From: Alphaproteobacteria bacterium
GTDB taxonomy: Bacteria; Pseudomonadota; Alphaproteobacteria; Rickettsiales; SXRF01
Direction: 5' to 3'
Assembly (NCBI GenBank): GCA_025362975.1
Contig: JANYES010000003.1
Location: 62,001 to 126,000 of the forward strand
Length of the DNA: 64,000 nucleotides
The notes under the pieces are model-generated. The model saw nothing but the letters and a program-made list of their open reading frames with translations, was not told the origin of the DNA and did no database searches. Positions 29,194 to 38,374 of this stretch are shown here, piece by piece. Within the stretch, counting starts at the first letter, position 1. Every line of letters starts with the position of its first letter. The position numbers were made by a program, and so were the translations under genes.

Positions 29194-32100
29194 ATGGCCA
29201 ATACCTACACACTCTGGATAGTCTCGCCACCCGACCTCATCTGGTCGCACGTGTTCGACGAGGTGGCGCTTGCGCTGAAATCGGCTTTCAGGGAGCTGGG
29301 CTACGAGGTGGAGATCGTTACTGACCCGAAACAAATTCAGGGCACGGCGATTGTGTTCGGGGCGAATCTCTGCTCGATGAATAAAATCGCACTGCCAGCG
29401 GATGCGGTGATTTATAACCTTGAGCAGGTGCATCCCGATTCGCGCTGGTTCCAAAAGGATTACGGCTATATTGAACTATTGAAAAAACACATTGTCTGGG
29501 ATTTCAGCGAGCGCAATATCGAGAATTTAAAGCCGTTCGGCATTGAGAACGTGGTGCACTGCGCCATCGGCTACGCGCCGGAGTTGACGCGCGTGCGCAA
29601 GCATAAGGAAGATGTCGACGTGCTGTTTATCGGCGGCGGCCATCCGCGCCGCCAGAAAATTATGGACGGTATCAACGCGGGCGGGGCGCGGGTGCATCAG
29701 GTGTACAAGGTATTTGGCAAGGAGCGCGACGAATGGATGACGCGCGGGAAGATTCACCTGAATCTGCATAAGGAACCGGCGGAGCTATTCGAGATTGTGC
29801 GTGTATCGTATCTGCTTTCGAACAAGTGTTTCGTGGTGTCGGAGAATACCGCAGATACCAAAATGATGGAGCAATTCCGCGATGCGCTGGTGTTCTGCCC
29901 GTATGACAAGTTGGTGCAGCAATGCCTGCATTATCTGGTGCGACCCAAGGAGCGCAAGCAAATTGCCGAAGCCGGGTTCGAAATTTTCCGCAGCATGCCG
30001 CAGAAGGAATATCTCGCGCAGGCGCTGGAAGGATATCGTAAGCTGGCGGCCAGGCAGCCGCGCATGCCGAGCGTAAAAACCGCGCTGCCAAAGATTTTTG
30101 TGGCGATTGCAAGCTACCGCGATCCGGAGATCGTGCCCACGATCAACAGCATTTTTTCCAAGGCGAAACACCCGGAACGGATTGTGTTGGGCGTGTGTTT
30201 GCAGGCGGATGAGAAGGAAGACCCTGATTGCCTCGTGAAAACCGACAGGCTGCCGGGGCAGGTGAGGCTGAAGCAATATCATTATTCCGACAGCAAAGGC
30301 GCAAATTGGGCGCGCGTCGAGGCGTTCAGCATGATGGAAGATGAGCAGTATGCGCTGCTGATCGACAGCCATATGCGGTTTGTGGCTGGCTGGGATGAGG
30401 CGATGATCGAGATGCTGGGGCAATGTCCGGCGGAAAAACCCGTGCTTTCCAGTTATGTGCCGGATTACAGGCCGCCGAACCGGCTGATTGACCATGAGGG
30501 GTATACGCTGCGCACGCGTCTTAAGCGCTTCGGCAACCCCGACGACCCGCGGCTGTTGCATATCAGCGGCAGGCTGGTGAATAATAATGACCCGCGCGTC
30601 AAGGAGCTGTACCCTACGCCGTTTGGCGTGGTTAACTTTGTATTTGCGCCCTCTTCGACGTTCAAAGACGTGCCGATCGACCCCCATATTCACTTCTGGG
30701 GCGATGAAATTAACTTTGCCGCTCGACTCTGGACGCATGGCTATGATATTTTCCAGCCCAATCGTACGGTTTTGTACCATTACTGGGTGCGCAAAGAACA
30801 GTTCCACCAGCACGACTACCGGAAGTATTTCACGCCTGAAAATATCCGGTCGCTGGAACGTATCAAGCATGTGCTCGGCTTTGAAAAAGCGAAGGACGCG
30901 CTGGCGCTGGTGGATATTGAGAAGTATGGGCTCGGTGACGAGCGGCCGCTTCAGGGATTATGGGATTTTGCCGGGATAGACTGGAATAAACGCACTACAG
31001 AAGTGAATTCGGAAGAAGGAATATGGAATATGGCAGCGCGGGATAAATCAATCGGTAAGAATGCGCCGAAGAAAACGAAAGTATCGCTAAGCGATAACAC
31101 CGTGACAGTGAGCGAGAAGAAGCGCCGTATTTTTGTGCAGATCGCCAGCTACCGCGACCCGGAATGCCAGTGGACGGTGAAGGATTTGTTCGAAAAAGCC
31201 GAGCATCCGCAGAGCATTACGGTTGGGATTTGCTGGCAGTTCGTAAAGGGTGAAGACGATATTTGTTTCCGCGAACCGTATCCGTATCCCGATCAGGTGC
31301 GGGTGCATGAAGAGGATGCGCGCACGGGCCAAGGTGTGTGTTGGGCGCGCGGGCTTACGCAGAAATTATGGCAGGGCGAGGAGTTCACCTTCCAGATCGA
31401 CAGCCATATGCGCTTCGAGCAGGGCTGGGACCAGATTCTGCTGAACCAATATGATGAATGCGTGCTGGAGCATGGCAATAAAAAATCGGTCCTGACGAGC
31501 TATCCGCCGGGGTATACGCCGCCGAACGAATTGCAGAAGCAATTTTATTTCGGCATGAGCGCCAAGCAATTCGACAAAAACGGCATTTTCCTGATGATCG
31601 GCGCTCCGGCATTCGAGCCGGGAAAAACCGACCCGGTGAAGCCGATTCGCGGGGCGTTTGCCAGCGCAAACATGTTGTTCGGGCCGTCCAGCCTGATTCA
31701 TGACGTGCCGTATGATCCGTATCTGTATTTCTTCGGCGAGGAGGTGACGCTGGCGGTGCGCCTGTGGACGAATGGCTACGATTTATACCACCCGAATCGT
31801 CTTGTGATCTACCACGACTGGAACCGAGGCAAACGCCGCACGCATTTCGAGGATTGCCGCGACTGGGGCAAGCTGAACGAGCGCTCCTTCGCGCGTGTGC
31901 GGCATCTGCTGCGCACGGAGGCGTCGGACAGGGCCGAGGTGTTGCAGGATATTGAGAAATATGGCCTCGGGCGCGAACGTACACTGGAGGAATACCAAAC
32001 CTATGCGGGCGTTAATTTTGCGCATCGCAACATTCAGGAATCGGCGTTGAAGGGTGAATTTGGCGCCTATATTACGCCGCATGAGGAATCGCACAAGGAA

Positions 32101-35100
32101 ACCGCTGTGGTGGTGCCGTTTGTGCCGCCGCTCCGCACTGTTTTTAATGATGGGCGCCGCCCGAAAATCTTCATCAACATTGCCAGCTATCGCGACCCGG
32201 AATGCCAGTGGACGGTGAAAGATTTGTTTGAAAAAGCGACCTACCCCGACCGCATCAATGTCGGCATCTGCTGGCAGTTCGACCCGCAGGAAGATAAGCA
32301 TTGCTTCGAAGTGCAGACACGACCCGAACAGGTGCGCGTGATGCCGGTGAACTGGCGCGAAGCCGAGGGCGTGTGCTGGGCGAGGCACCAGACGCAGCAG
32401 CTCTGGGAAGATGAAGAATACACGCTGATGATCGACAGCCACATGCGCTTCGTGCCCGGCTGGGACGAGCTTATGATTCAGGAGCTGGATGCCTGCGAAT
32501 CGTCCAAGCCGCTGCTATCGTGCAGCCCGACGCCCTATGTTCCGCCAAATAAATTAAGCAACCGCATGAACCCGACGATTCGCCGCGTGCGCCAGTTTAT
32601 GCCCGACGGGAATATTCGTTGCCAGGGTGAAATGCTGGATCGCGCGTCGCCGAAGCCGCTGCGCGGCGCGTTTTTAGTCGCGAATTTTATTTTTTCGCGC
32701 TCGAATATCACGCCGGAAGTGCCGTATGATCCGTTCCTGTATTTCGATCAGGAAGAAATCAGCTACGCGGCGCGATTGTACACGCATGGCTGGGATGTGT
32801 TCAGCTCGCGCACGCAGTTCCTGTATCACTTCTATAACGATAATAAAGTGCCGACAGGCTCGGTGCGCCCGCTGCACTGGCGCGATTTGCATAAGGAAAA
32901 TGAAAAGCGGATTCACTTCCTGCGCGACCGCGGGTTGAAGCGATTTAACCATATGACAGGGCATACGGCGTCGCACGACCCGGAAGTGACGCAGCAGCTG
33001 GACCGTTACGGTTTCGGCAATGTGCGCAGTTTCGATGAGTATCAGGCGTTTTCGGGCGTTGATTTTAAAAACAAGGTGGCGACGGAACGGGCGCTGCGTT
33101 GCCAGTTTATCCCGGATTTGCACCTTTATCGCAACCAGCCGATTCATGTGCCGGAGCTTGACGGACCGGCGAATAATAACCCGCCAAAGCAGGCAGCGCA
33201 GGCACCGGTGACGCCGCCGCCGCAAACGCCGCAGCTTCCGGGCATTCATCACACGTTTAAAATGCTCGAACCCGGCGATTTCTTCCCGCTGGTAGAAATG
33301 GACGACACGAACAGGAAAGTGCGCGCGATCGAGATGTTTGCGGGCAAGTTTACCAATATCTTTTACCTGCCATCGGACCAGCCAGAATTTTTGAAGCAAT
33401 TCTTCGACTGCATCGAGCGTGAGCTGGGTGCGGCGGGTGTGCGCGATGCATGGAACATATTTATTCTGGACGATACGCCTGAGAAGCTGATCGAGCTTAA
33501 ACAAAGGCTCGGCACATCGGTTACGATGCACGCCGATCCGGGCCGCGCGATTGCGCGTGCGTTCGGCATTGCGCGCGCCGGGGAAATCGTGGTGCCGGTG
33601 GGGTTCGCGCTGTCGCCGAAATTGCAGATCGAGCGCCGCCAGATCAACACCAACGCGCAGATGCTGGCGCATTTATTTGCCAAGGATTGCGCTGAGGTAA
33701 TCAATGCGTATAAAAACAAGAACAGCACGGCGGGTATCGTAACCGAAACCGCACCGGCCATCATTGTGCCCAATACGTTTTCGCCTGAGTTCTGCGCTAA
33801 GCTGATTCATGCGTTCCGTAACGGCCGCACGTTCGACGGAACGGTCGGGGCGATGGAAACCAAGGCGTATCGCACCGATATCAAAGTGCGGACCGACTTC
33901 ATCCTTGAAGGCGATTTGCTGGCAGAGGTAGATGAGAAACTTTCGCGGTCGTTTTTCCCGGAGATCAAAAAGAATTTCGGATTTAATGTCACGCACCGTG
34001 AGCTGTACAAAATCGGCATGTACTCAGGCGAAAAGCAGGGATTTTTCAAGCAGCACCGAGATAATTTCGATGCGCCGCTCGGATATCGCCGCATTGCCAC
34101 GACGGTCCATTTGAATGATGAATACGAAGGCGGCGGTTTGCGCTTCCCGGAATACGGGGACACGACCTACCGTCCTGTGGCGGGCAGCGCGATTGCGTTT
34201 TCGTGCGGCACGATGCATGAGGCAAAGCCGGTCACCAAGGGCGAGCGCTTTGTGCTGGTGGGTTTCTTCCACGGGGAAGAAGACGAGGCGTATCGCCTAC
34301 ATTTCTATGGCAGCAAAGGCCAGCCGCTGCGCATCAAGGATTACCAACCGACTTTGCGCCAGTATCCCGATGTGCGCCTGAGCCGTGGGTTCTACGATAA
34401 ATGGGCGAAGGAAAACATCAGCTACAACAAAAACGAAATCGGCATGCAGGCCAACACGCAGGCGCAACAGCCCGGCAAGGTGATTACCCCGCCTTCGAAA
34501 CCTCGCGGTGTCATGATTAACTTGCTCGGCCAGCATCAGGCCAAGAAAGTATTCGAGTCGAAACAGGCCATTATTTTCGACGATTTCCTGCCGGAAGATA
34601 TTTACGGCGCGGTCAACAATTTCGCGTTGACGACGGATTATGAGCGTATCAACGCCCACGGCAAATCGGTGCGCGCGTGGCACATTCACGACGGGTTCCC
34701 GCTGCGCACTTCCAAAAACGCGTTTTACCATGCGAAAGACATGGAGCATCCGCAAAGAAGCGAGAAAAACAGCTATCCGACAAACCTGCCGTTTGACCGT
34801 TTCATCGACCATATCCTTGCCGTGCAGCCGCATGTCGAGCATATGGTAGGTAAGCAGACGGAGACCTGGGAGCATTTTTCGGTGACTGGCTGGATGTATC
34901 CGCCGGGGACCGGGCTTGCCATGCATGATGATGGTTCGGGCGTGTATTCCGGGGCATATGTCTACTTCCTCAACCCCACGTGGCGTCTGCACTGGGGCGG
35001 GCTGTTGTTGCTGGCCGACGAAGAGGCCAACGAGCAGGTCCATAAATACCGTAACTCCGTGGATCAATACGATTATTACCAGCGCAAATGGCTCCACCAG

Positions 35101-35277
35101 AACCCGTTAGACGATATGCTGATGGATCAGGGCTTCGCCCAATGCGTGCTGCCGAAGCGCAACCGCATGGTATTTATTGCCAATGATGCCTATCACATGG
35201 TAACGAGGGTGAACGAACAGTGCGGCGACAATTACCGGATGTCGCTGGCCGGGTTCTTTAACCGCAGGAAAAAATAG
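29194..35277 (+). CDS. Giant multidomain protein: CgeB-like glycosyltransferase + 3x GT60 (Skp1-GlcNAcT-like) + thioredoxin/peroxiredoxin-like + 2x 2OG-Fe(II) oxygenase
   Basis: 2027 aa. GT60-like repeats begin near nt 30091 (KIFVAIASYRDPE), 31126 (RIFVQIASYRDPE) and 32164 (KIFINIASYRDPE), each with DSHMRF..GWD. Redoxin-like region ~33265-33720 (LEPGDFFPLVEMDD). P4H-like region ~33751-34300 (FFKQHRDN...GGLRFPEYG...MHEAKPVTKGERFVLVGFF). Second 2OG-Fe(II)-like region ~34567-35274 (MHDDGSGVYSGAYVYFLNPTWRLHWGGLLLL...DAYHMVTRVNEQCGDNYRMSLAGFF). Confidence 0.85.
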   Translation: MANTYTLWIVSPPDLIWSHVFDEVALALKSAFRELGYEVEIVTDPKQIQGTAIVFGANLCSMNKIALPADAVIYNLEQVHPDSRWFQKDYGYIELLKKHIVWDFSERNIENLKPFGIENVVHCAIGYAPELTRVRKHKEDVDVLFIGGGHPRRQKIMDGINAGGARVHQVYKVFGKERDEWMTRGKIHLNLHKEPAELFEIVRVSYLLSNKCFVVSENTADTKMMEQFRDALVFCPYDKLVQQCLHYLVRPKERKQIAEAGFEIFRSMPQKEYLAQALEGYRKLAARQPRMPSVKTALPKIFVAIASYRDPEIVPTINSIFSKAKHPERIVLGVCLQADEKEDPDCLVKTDRLPGQVRLKQYHYSDSKGANWARVEAFSMMEDEQYALLIDSHMRFVAGWDEAMIEMLGQCPAEKPVLSSYVPDYRPPNRLIDHEGYTLRTRLKRFGNPDDPRLLHISGRLVNNNDPRVKELYPTPFGVVNFVFAPSSTFKDVPIDPHIHFWGDEINFAARLWTHGYDIFQPNRTVLYHYWVRKEQFHQHDYRKYFTPENIRSLERIKHVLGFEKAKDALALVDIEKYGLGDERPLQGLWDFAGIDWNKRTTEVNSEEGIWNMAARDKSIGKNAPKKTKVSLSDNTVTVSEKKRRIFVQIASYRDPECQWTVKDLFEKAEHPQSITVGICWQFVKGEDDICFREPYPYPDQVRVHEEDARTGQGVCWARGLTQKLWQGEEFTFQIDSHMRFEQGWDQILLNQYDECVLEHGNKKSVLTSYPPGYTPPNELQKQFYFGMSAKQFDKNGIFLMIGAPAFEPGKTDPVKPIRGAFASANMLFGPSSLIHDVPYDPYLYFFGEEVTLAVRLWTNGYDLYHPNRLVIYHDWNRGKRRTHFEDCRDWGKLNERSFARVRHLLRTEASDRAEVLQDIEKYGLGRERTLEEYQTYAGVNFAHRNIQESALKGEFGAYITPHEESHKETAVVVPFVPPLRTVFNDGRRPKIFINIASYRDPECQWTVKDLFEKATYPDRINVGICWQFDPQEDKHCFEVQTRPEQVRVMPVNWREAEGVCWARHQTQQLWEDEEYTLMIDSHMRFVPGWDELMIQELDACESSKPLLSCSPTPYVPPNKLSNRMNPTIRRVRQFMPDGNIRCQGEMLDRASPKPLRGAFLVANFIFSRSNITPEVPYDPFLYFDQEEISYAARLYTHGWDVFSSRTQFLYHFYNDNKVPTGSVRPLHWRDLHKENEKRIHFLRDRGLKRFNHMTGHTASHDPEVTQQLDRYGFGNVRSFDEYQAFSGVDFKNKVATERALRCQFIPDLHLYRNQPIHVPELDGPANNNPPKQAAQAPVTPPPQTPQLPGIHHTFKMLEPGDFFPLVEMDDTNRKVRAIEMFAGKFTNIFYLPSDQPEFLKQFFDCIERELGAAGVRDAWNIFILDDTPEKLIELKQRLGTSVTMHADPGRAIARAFGIARAGEIVVPVGFALSPKLQIERRQINTNAQMLAHLFAKDCAEVINAYKNKNSTAGIVTETAPAIIVPNTFSPEFCAKLIHAFRNGRTFDGTVGAMETKAYRTDIKVRTDFILEGDLLAEVDEKLSRSFFPEIKKNFGFNVTHRELYKIGMYSGEKQGFFKQHRDNFDAPLGYRRIATTVHLNDEYEGGGLRFPEYGDTTYRPVAGSAIAFSCGTMHEAKPVTKGERFVLVGFFHGEEDEAYRLHFYGSKGQPLRIKDYQPTLRQYPDVRLSRGFYDKWAKENISYNKNEIGMQANTQAQQPGKVITPPSKPRGVMINLLGQHQAKKVFESKQAIIFDDFLPEDIYGAVNNFALTTDYERINAHGKSVRAWHIHDGFPLRTSKNAFYHAKDMEHPQRSEKNSYPTNLPFDRFIDHILAVQPHVEHMVGKQTETWEHFSVTGWMYPPGTGLAMHDDGSGVYSGAYVYFLNPTWRLHWGGLLLLADEEANEQVHKYRNSVDQYDYYQRKWLHQNPLDDMLMDQGFAQCVLPKRNRMVFIANDAYHMVTRVNEQCGDNYRMSLAGFFNRRKK

Positions 35278-36861
35278 ATGTCATCAGTAAAAGAATTTGC
35301 CGCGCAATCAAACGCATGGCCGTTTCAGGAAGCCTTAGCCCTCGTCGAACGTTACAAAGATGCGCCGCCAGCCAAAGGCTATGTGCTGTTTGAAACTGGC
35401 TACGGCCCCTCGGGCCTGCCGCATATCGGCACGTTCGCTGAAGTGGCCCGCACCACGATGGTGCGCCGAGCATTCGAGGCGATCAGCGATATTCCGACCA
35501 AGATGATCTGTTTTTCCGACGACATGGACGGCCTGCGCAAAGTGCCCGATAACCTGCCGCAACAGGAGATGATCGCCGCCAATCTCGGCAAGCCCCTGAC
35601 CAGCGTTCCAGACCCCTTCGGCACGCATGAAAGTTTCGGTGCGCACATGAATGCGCGGCTCTGCGCGTTCCTCGATCATTTCGGGTTCCAGTACAAATTC
35701 AAAAGCTCCACCGCGACCTATAAGGCCGGCGAGTTCGACAAAACGCTGCTGATTTTGCTGGAGCGTTACCAGCAAGTGATGGACGTCATGCTGCCGACGC
35801 TCGGCGAAGAACGCCAGCAGACCTACAGCCCGTTCCTGCCGATCAGCCCGCGTTCAGGAAAGGTGTTGCTCGCCAAAGTGTTCGAGACGAATGTCAGCAA
35901 AGGCACCATCGTTTACGAAGAAGAAGACGGCACCAAGGAAGAAGTGCCAGTCACCGGCGGGCATTGCAAATTGCAGTGGAAACCGGATATGGGTATGCGC
36001 TGGGCAGCGCTTGGGGTCGATTACGAAATGTACGGTAAGGACCATCTTTCATCAGCAGAGCTTTACAGCGCGATATGTAAAATCGCTGGCGGTAATCCGC
36101 CGAACCAGTATATGTACGAGCTGTTCCTCGACGATAAAGGCCAGAAGATTTCCAAATCCAAAGGCAACGGCCTGACCATCGACGAATGGCTGCGCTATGC
36201 GCCGCCGGAATCGCTCAGCCTCTATATGTTCCAATCGCCGCGCAAAGCGAAAAAGCTCTATTTCGACGTTATCCCCCGCGCTGTGGATGATTACCAGACC
36301 TACATCGAAAAATTCGCGAAGGAAGAGCATCTCGCGCAGCTCAACAACCCCGCTTATCACATCCACGAAGGCAAACCGCCCGCGCCCGAAGGCACGCCCG
36401 GTTTCAACCTATTGCTGAACCTTGCAGGTGTGGCGCAGGCCGAAGATCCGAAAGTGCTGTGGAGCTATATCTCCAGCTACATGCCGCAATTGACGCCGGA
36501 AAGAAACCCGTTCCTCGACCAGCTTGTTAAAGGCGCAGTGAATTACTACCACGACTTCATCAAGCCGACGAAAAAATACCGCCTGCCGACGGAAGTGGAA
36601 GATCAGGCACTCAACGATCTCGTCACCTATCTCGAAACCGCGCCGGACACGGCAACGGCCGAAGAAATCCAGACCGAGATTTACGAAATCGGCAAAAAAT
36701 ATTTTGCGGATAATCTTAAAGGTTGGTTCGCCACGCTCTACGAGACGCTGCTCGGCCAGCCGCAAGGCCCGCGCATGGGCTCGTTCGTCAAACTCTACGG
36801 CAAAGCCGACACCGTGCGCCTGATCCGCCGCGTGATTGCCAAAGAGAATCTGGCGGCATGA
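35278..36861 (+). CDS. lysK: Lysyl-tRNA synthetase, class I
   Basis: ETGYGPSGLPHIGTFAEV (HIGH-like), KISKSKGNGLTIDEWL (KMSKS-like); class I LysRS architecture. ATG immediately follows the upstream TAG. Confidence 0.93.
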   Translation: MSSVKEFAAQSNAWPFQEALALVERYKDAPPAKGYVLFETGYGPSGLPHIGTFAEVARTTMVRRAFEAISDIPTKMICFSDDMDGLRKVPDNLPQQEMIAANLGKPLTSVPDPFGTHESFGAHMNARLCAFLDHFGFQYKFKSSTATYKAGEFDKTLLILLERYQQVMDVMLPTLGEERQQTYSPFLPISPRSGKVLLAKVFETNVSKGTIVYEEEDGTKEEVPVTGGHCKLQWKPDMGMRWAALGVDYEMYGKDHLSSAELYSAICKIAGGNPPNQYMYELFLDDKGQKISKSKGNGLTIDEWLRYAPPESLSLYMFQSPRKAKKLYFDVIPRAVDDYQTYIEKFAKEEHLAQLNNPAYHIHEGKPPAPEGTPGFNLLLNLAGVAQAEDPKVLWSYISSYMPQLTPERNPFLDQLVKGAVNYYHDFIKPTKKYRLPTEVEDQALNDLVTYLETAPDTATAEEIQTEIYEIGKKYFADNLKGWFATLYETLLGQPQGPRMGSFVKLYGKADTVRLIRRVIAKENLAA

Positions 36862-36873
36862 ATAATCCTCCCG

Positions 36874-36982
36874 GTCATACCCGCGAAGGCGGGTATCCAA
36901 TGCGGAGCGCGTCTGCGCGGGAAAAATCATTACCCCTTACTACCGCAAGGTGGATTGGATTCCCGCCTTCGCGGGAATGACG
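36874..36982. repeat. Inverted pair of REP-like palindromic elements
   Basis: GTCATACCCGCGAAGGCGGGTATCCAATGC (forward, 36874..) and GGATTCCCGCCTTCGCGGGAATGACGGC (reverse complement GCCGTCATTCCCGCGAAGGCGGGAATCC); each contains its own perfect hairpin. Confidence 0.8.
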
Positions 36983-36994
36983 GCATAAAATCAT

Positions 36995-37819
36995 ATGAAA
37001 AATATTTCCAGCCTTTCCACTATTATTGACCGTTACGATTCCCTCTTGCTCGATCTCTGGGGCGTCATCCACGACGGCTCCTACCTCTATCCGGGCGTCA
37101 AAGAAACGCTGCAACACTTAAGCGCCACCGGCAAAAAAATCATCTTCATCTCCAATGCCCCGCGCCGCGCGGCGAAAGCCGAGCAGGTGCTCAACGCCCT
37201 CGGCGTGGAAAAGGGCTGGTACGACCACATCATCACCTCCGGCGAGATGGGGTTTAACTGGCTGCAATCTGGTAAAGCCCATTGGGGCCACCGCTATTAT
37301 TACATCGGGCCTTCGAAGGATATCGACGTGCTGGAAGGCCTCGAATACCAGCGCATCGACGACATGGAACGCTGCGATTTCATGCTCAATGTCGGCTTCG
37401 GCAGCGAAGAGCAGTCGACGGAAGATTTCGGGCAATTACTCGGCGCCGGTTTCAAGCGCCACCTGCCGATGCTATGCCTCAATCCCGATATGGAAGTGGT
37501 AAAAATCAGCGGTGAGCGCTACCCGTGCGCGGGCGTGCTCGCGGTGGCTTATGAGAAACTGGGCGGAAAAGTCACGTATTTCGGCAAGCCATATCCAGAT
37601 ATCTATGATGCCTGCATGGGCTGGCTAGGCGCGGATAAATCGCGCGTGCTGGCCATCGGCGACGGCGTAGGCACGGACGTGGCGGGCGCTTATCGCTACG
37701 GCATCGATTCCGTGTTGGTGACGGGCGGCATATTGCACATGGGCAGCGAAACGGCTGAAACCGTCTGTGCGCGTTATAACGTAAAGCCGACTTATACTAT
37801 TCCGGCGTTCAGCTGGTAA
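36995..37819 (+). CDS. HAD-superfamily hydrolase, subfamily IIA (TIGR01459-type)
   Basis: LLLDLWGVIHDGSYLYPGVKETLQHLSATGKKIIFISNAPRR...GKPYPDIYDACMGWLGADKSRVLAIGDGVGTDVAGA. Confidence 0.9.
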   Translation: MKNISSLSTIIDRYDSLLLDLWGVIHDGSYLYPGVKETLQHLSATGKKIIFISNAPRRAAKAEQVLNALGVEKGWYDHIITSGEMGFNWLQSGKAHWGHRYYYIGPSKDIDVLEGLEYQRIDDMERCDFMLNVGFGSEEQSTEDFGQLLGAGFKRHLPMLCLNPDMEVVKISGERYPCAGVLAVAYEKLGGKVTYFGKPYPDIYDACMGWLGADKSRVLAIGDGVGTDVAGAYRYGIDSVLVTGGILHMGSETAETVCARYNVKPTYTIPAFSW

Positions 37820-38362
37820 TTATTTCACCTGCTCGTCGAGGAAATCCGTAACACGTTTACTCTGCCACTGCACCGGGCCTTCGACGATGGCGATCTGTTC
37901 ACCTTTTGCGTTTAAAATGAAGGAAGTCGGAACTCCGCGGGCTTTACTTTCCACAAAAGCACCCTGGCTGATATCAAGATAAGTGGGCAAGTTCTGAATG
38001 CCGTGCTGCTTGTAAAAACCCTGCACTGCTTTCATTTTCCCTGTGCCATCCTCTGAAATGCTGATGACTTTCAGTCCTTTGGTGGCGTAATCCTTCTGCA
38101 TGCGGTCCACCGCAGGAAGCTCAGCGATGCACGGCACGCACCATGTCGCCCAGAAATGGACGATGGTCAGCTTGGCACCTAATTCCTTTTTCAGCTCACG
38201 GGTTTCGTCTTTTTCGTTCTTAAAGCTGATGGTTGGGAAGGGCGCGGCGGCGGTGGCTTCGACGTTGCCCATTTCATCGGAAAAGGCAGGCGCGGCGGCG
38301 AGTAGCGAAATCGACACAAGACAGCTTGCCAACATACCCGATAACCTTGTATTAGAGTGCAT
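37820..38362 (-). CDS. TlpA-family thiol:disulfide oxidoreductase, secreted
   Basis: Signal peptide; [19 protein letters not shown] thioredoxin motif. Confidence 0.88.
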   Translation of the reverse strand: MHSNTRLSGMLASCLVSISLLAAAPAFSDEMGNVEATAAAPFPTISFKNEKDETRELKKELGAKLTIVHFWATWCVPCIAELPAVDRMQKDYATKGLKVISISEDGTGKMKAVQGFYKQHGIQNLPTYLDISQGAFVESKARGVPTSFILNAKGEQIAIVEGPVQWQSKRVTDFLDEQVK

Positions 38363-38374
38363 AAAGGATTCCCA

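Noticed and set aside
29785-30870. 361-aa minus-strand ORF and others antisense to the giant gene (e.g. 32674..33672, 34297..35097)
   Set aside because: Antisense shadow ORFs of a strongly coding frame with conserved motifs; His/Arg-rich composition and no family motifs.
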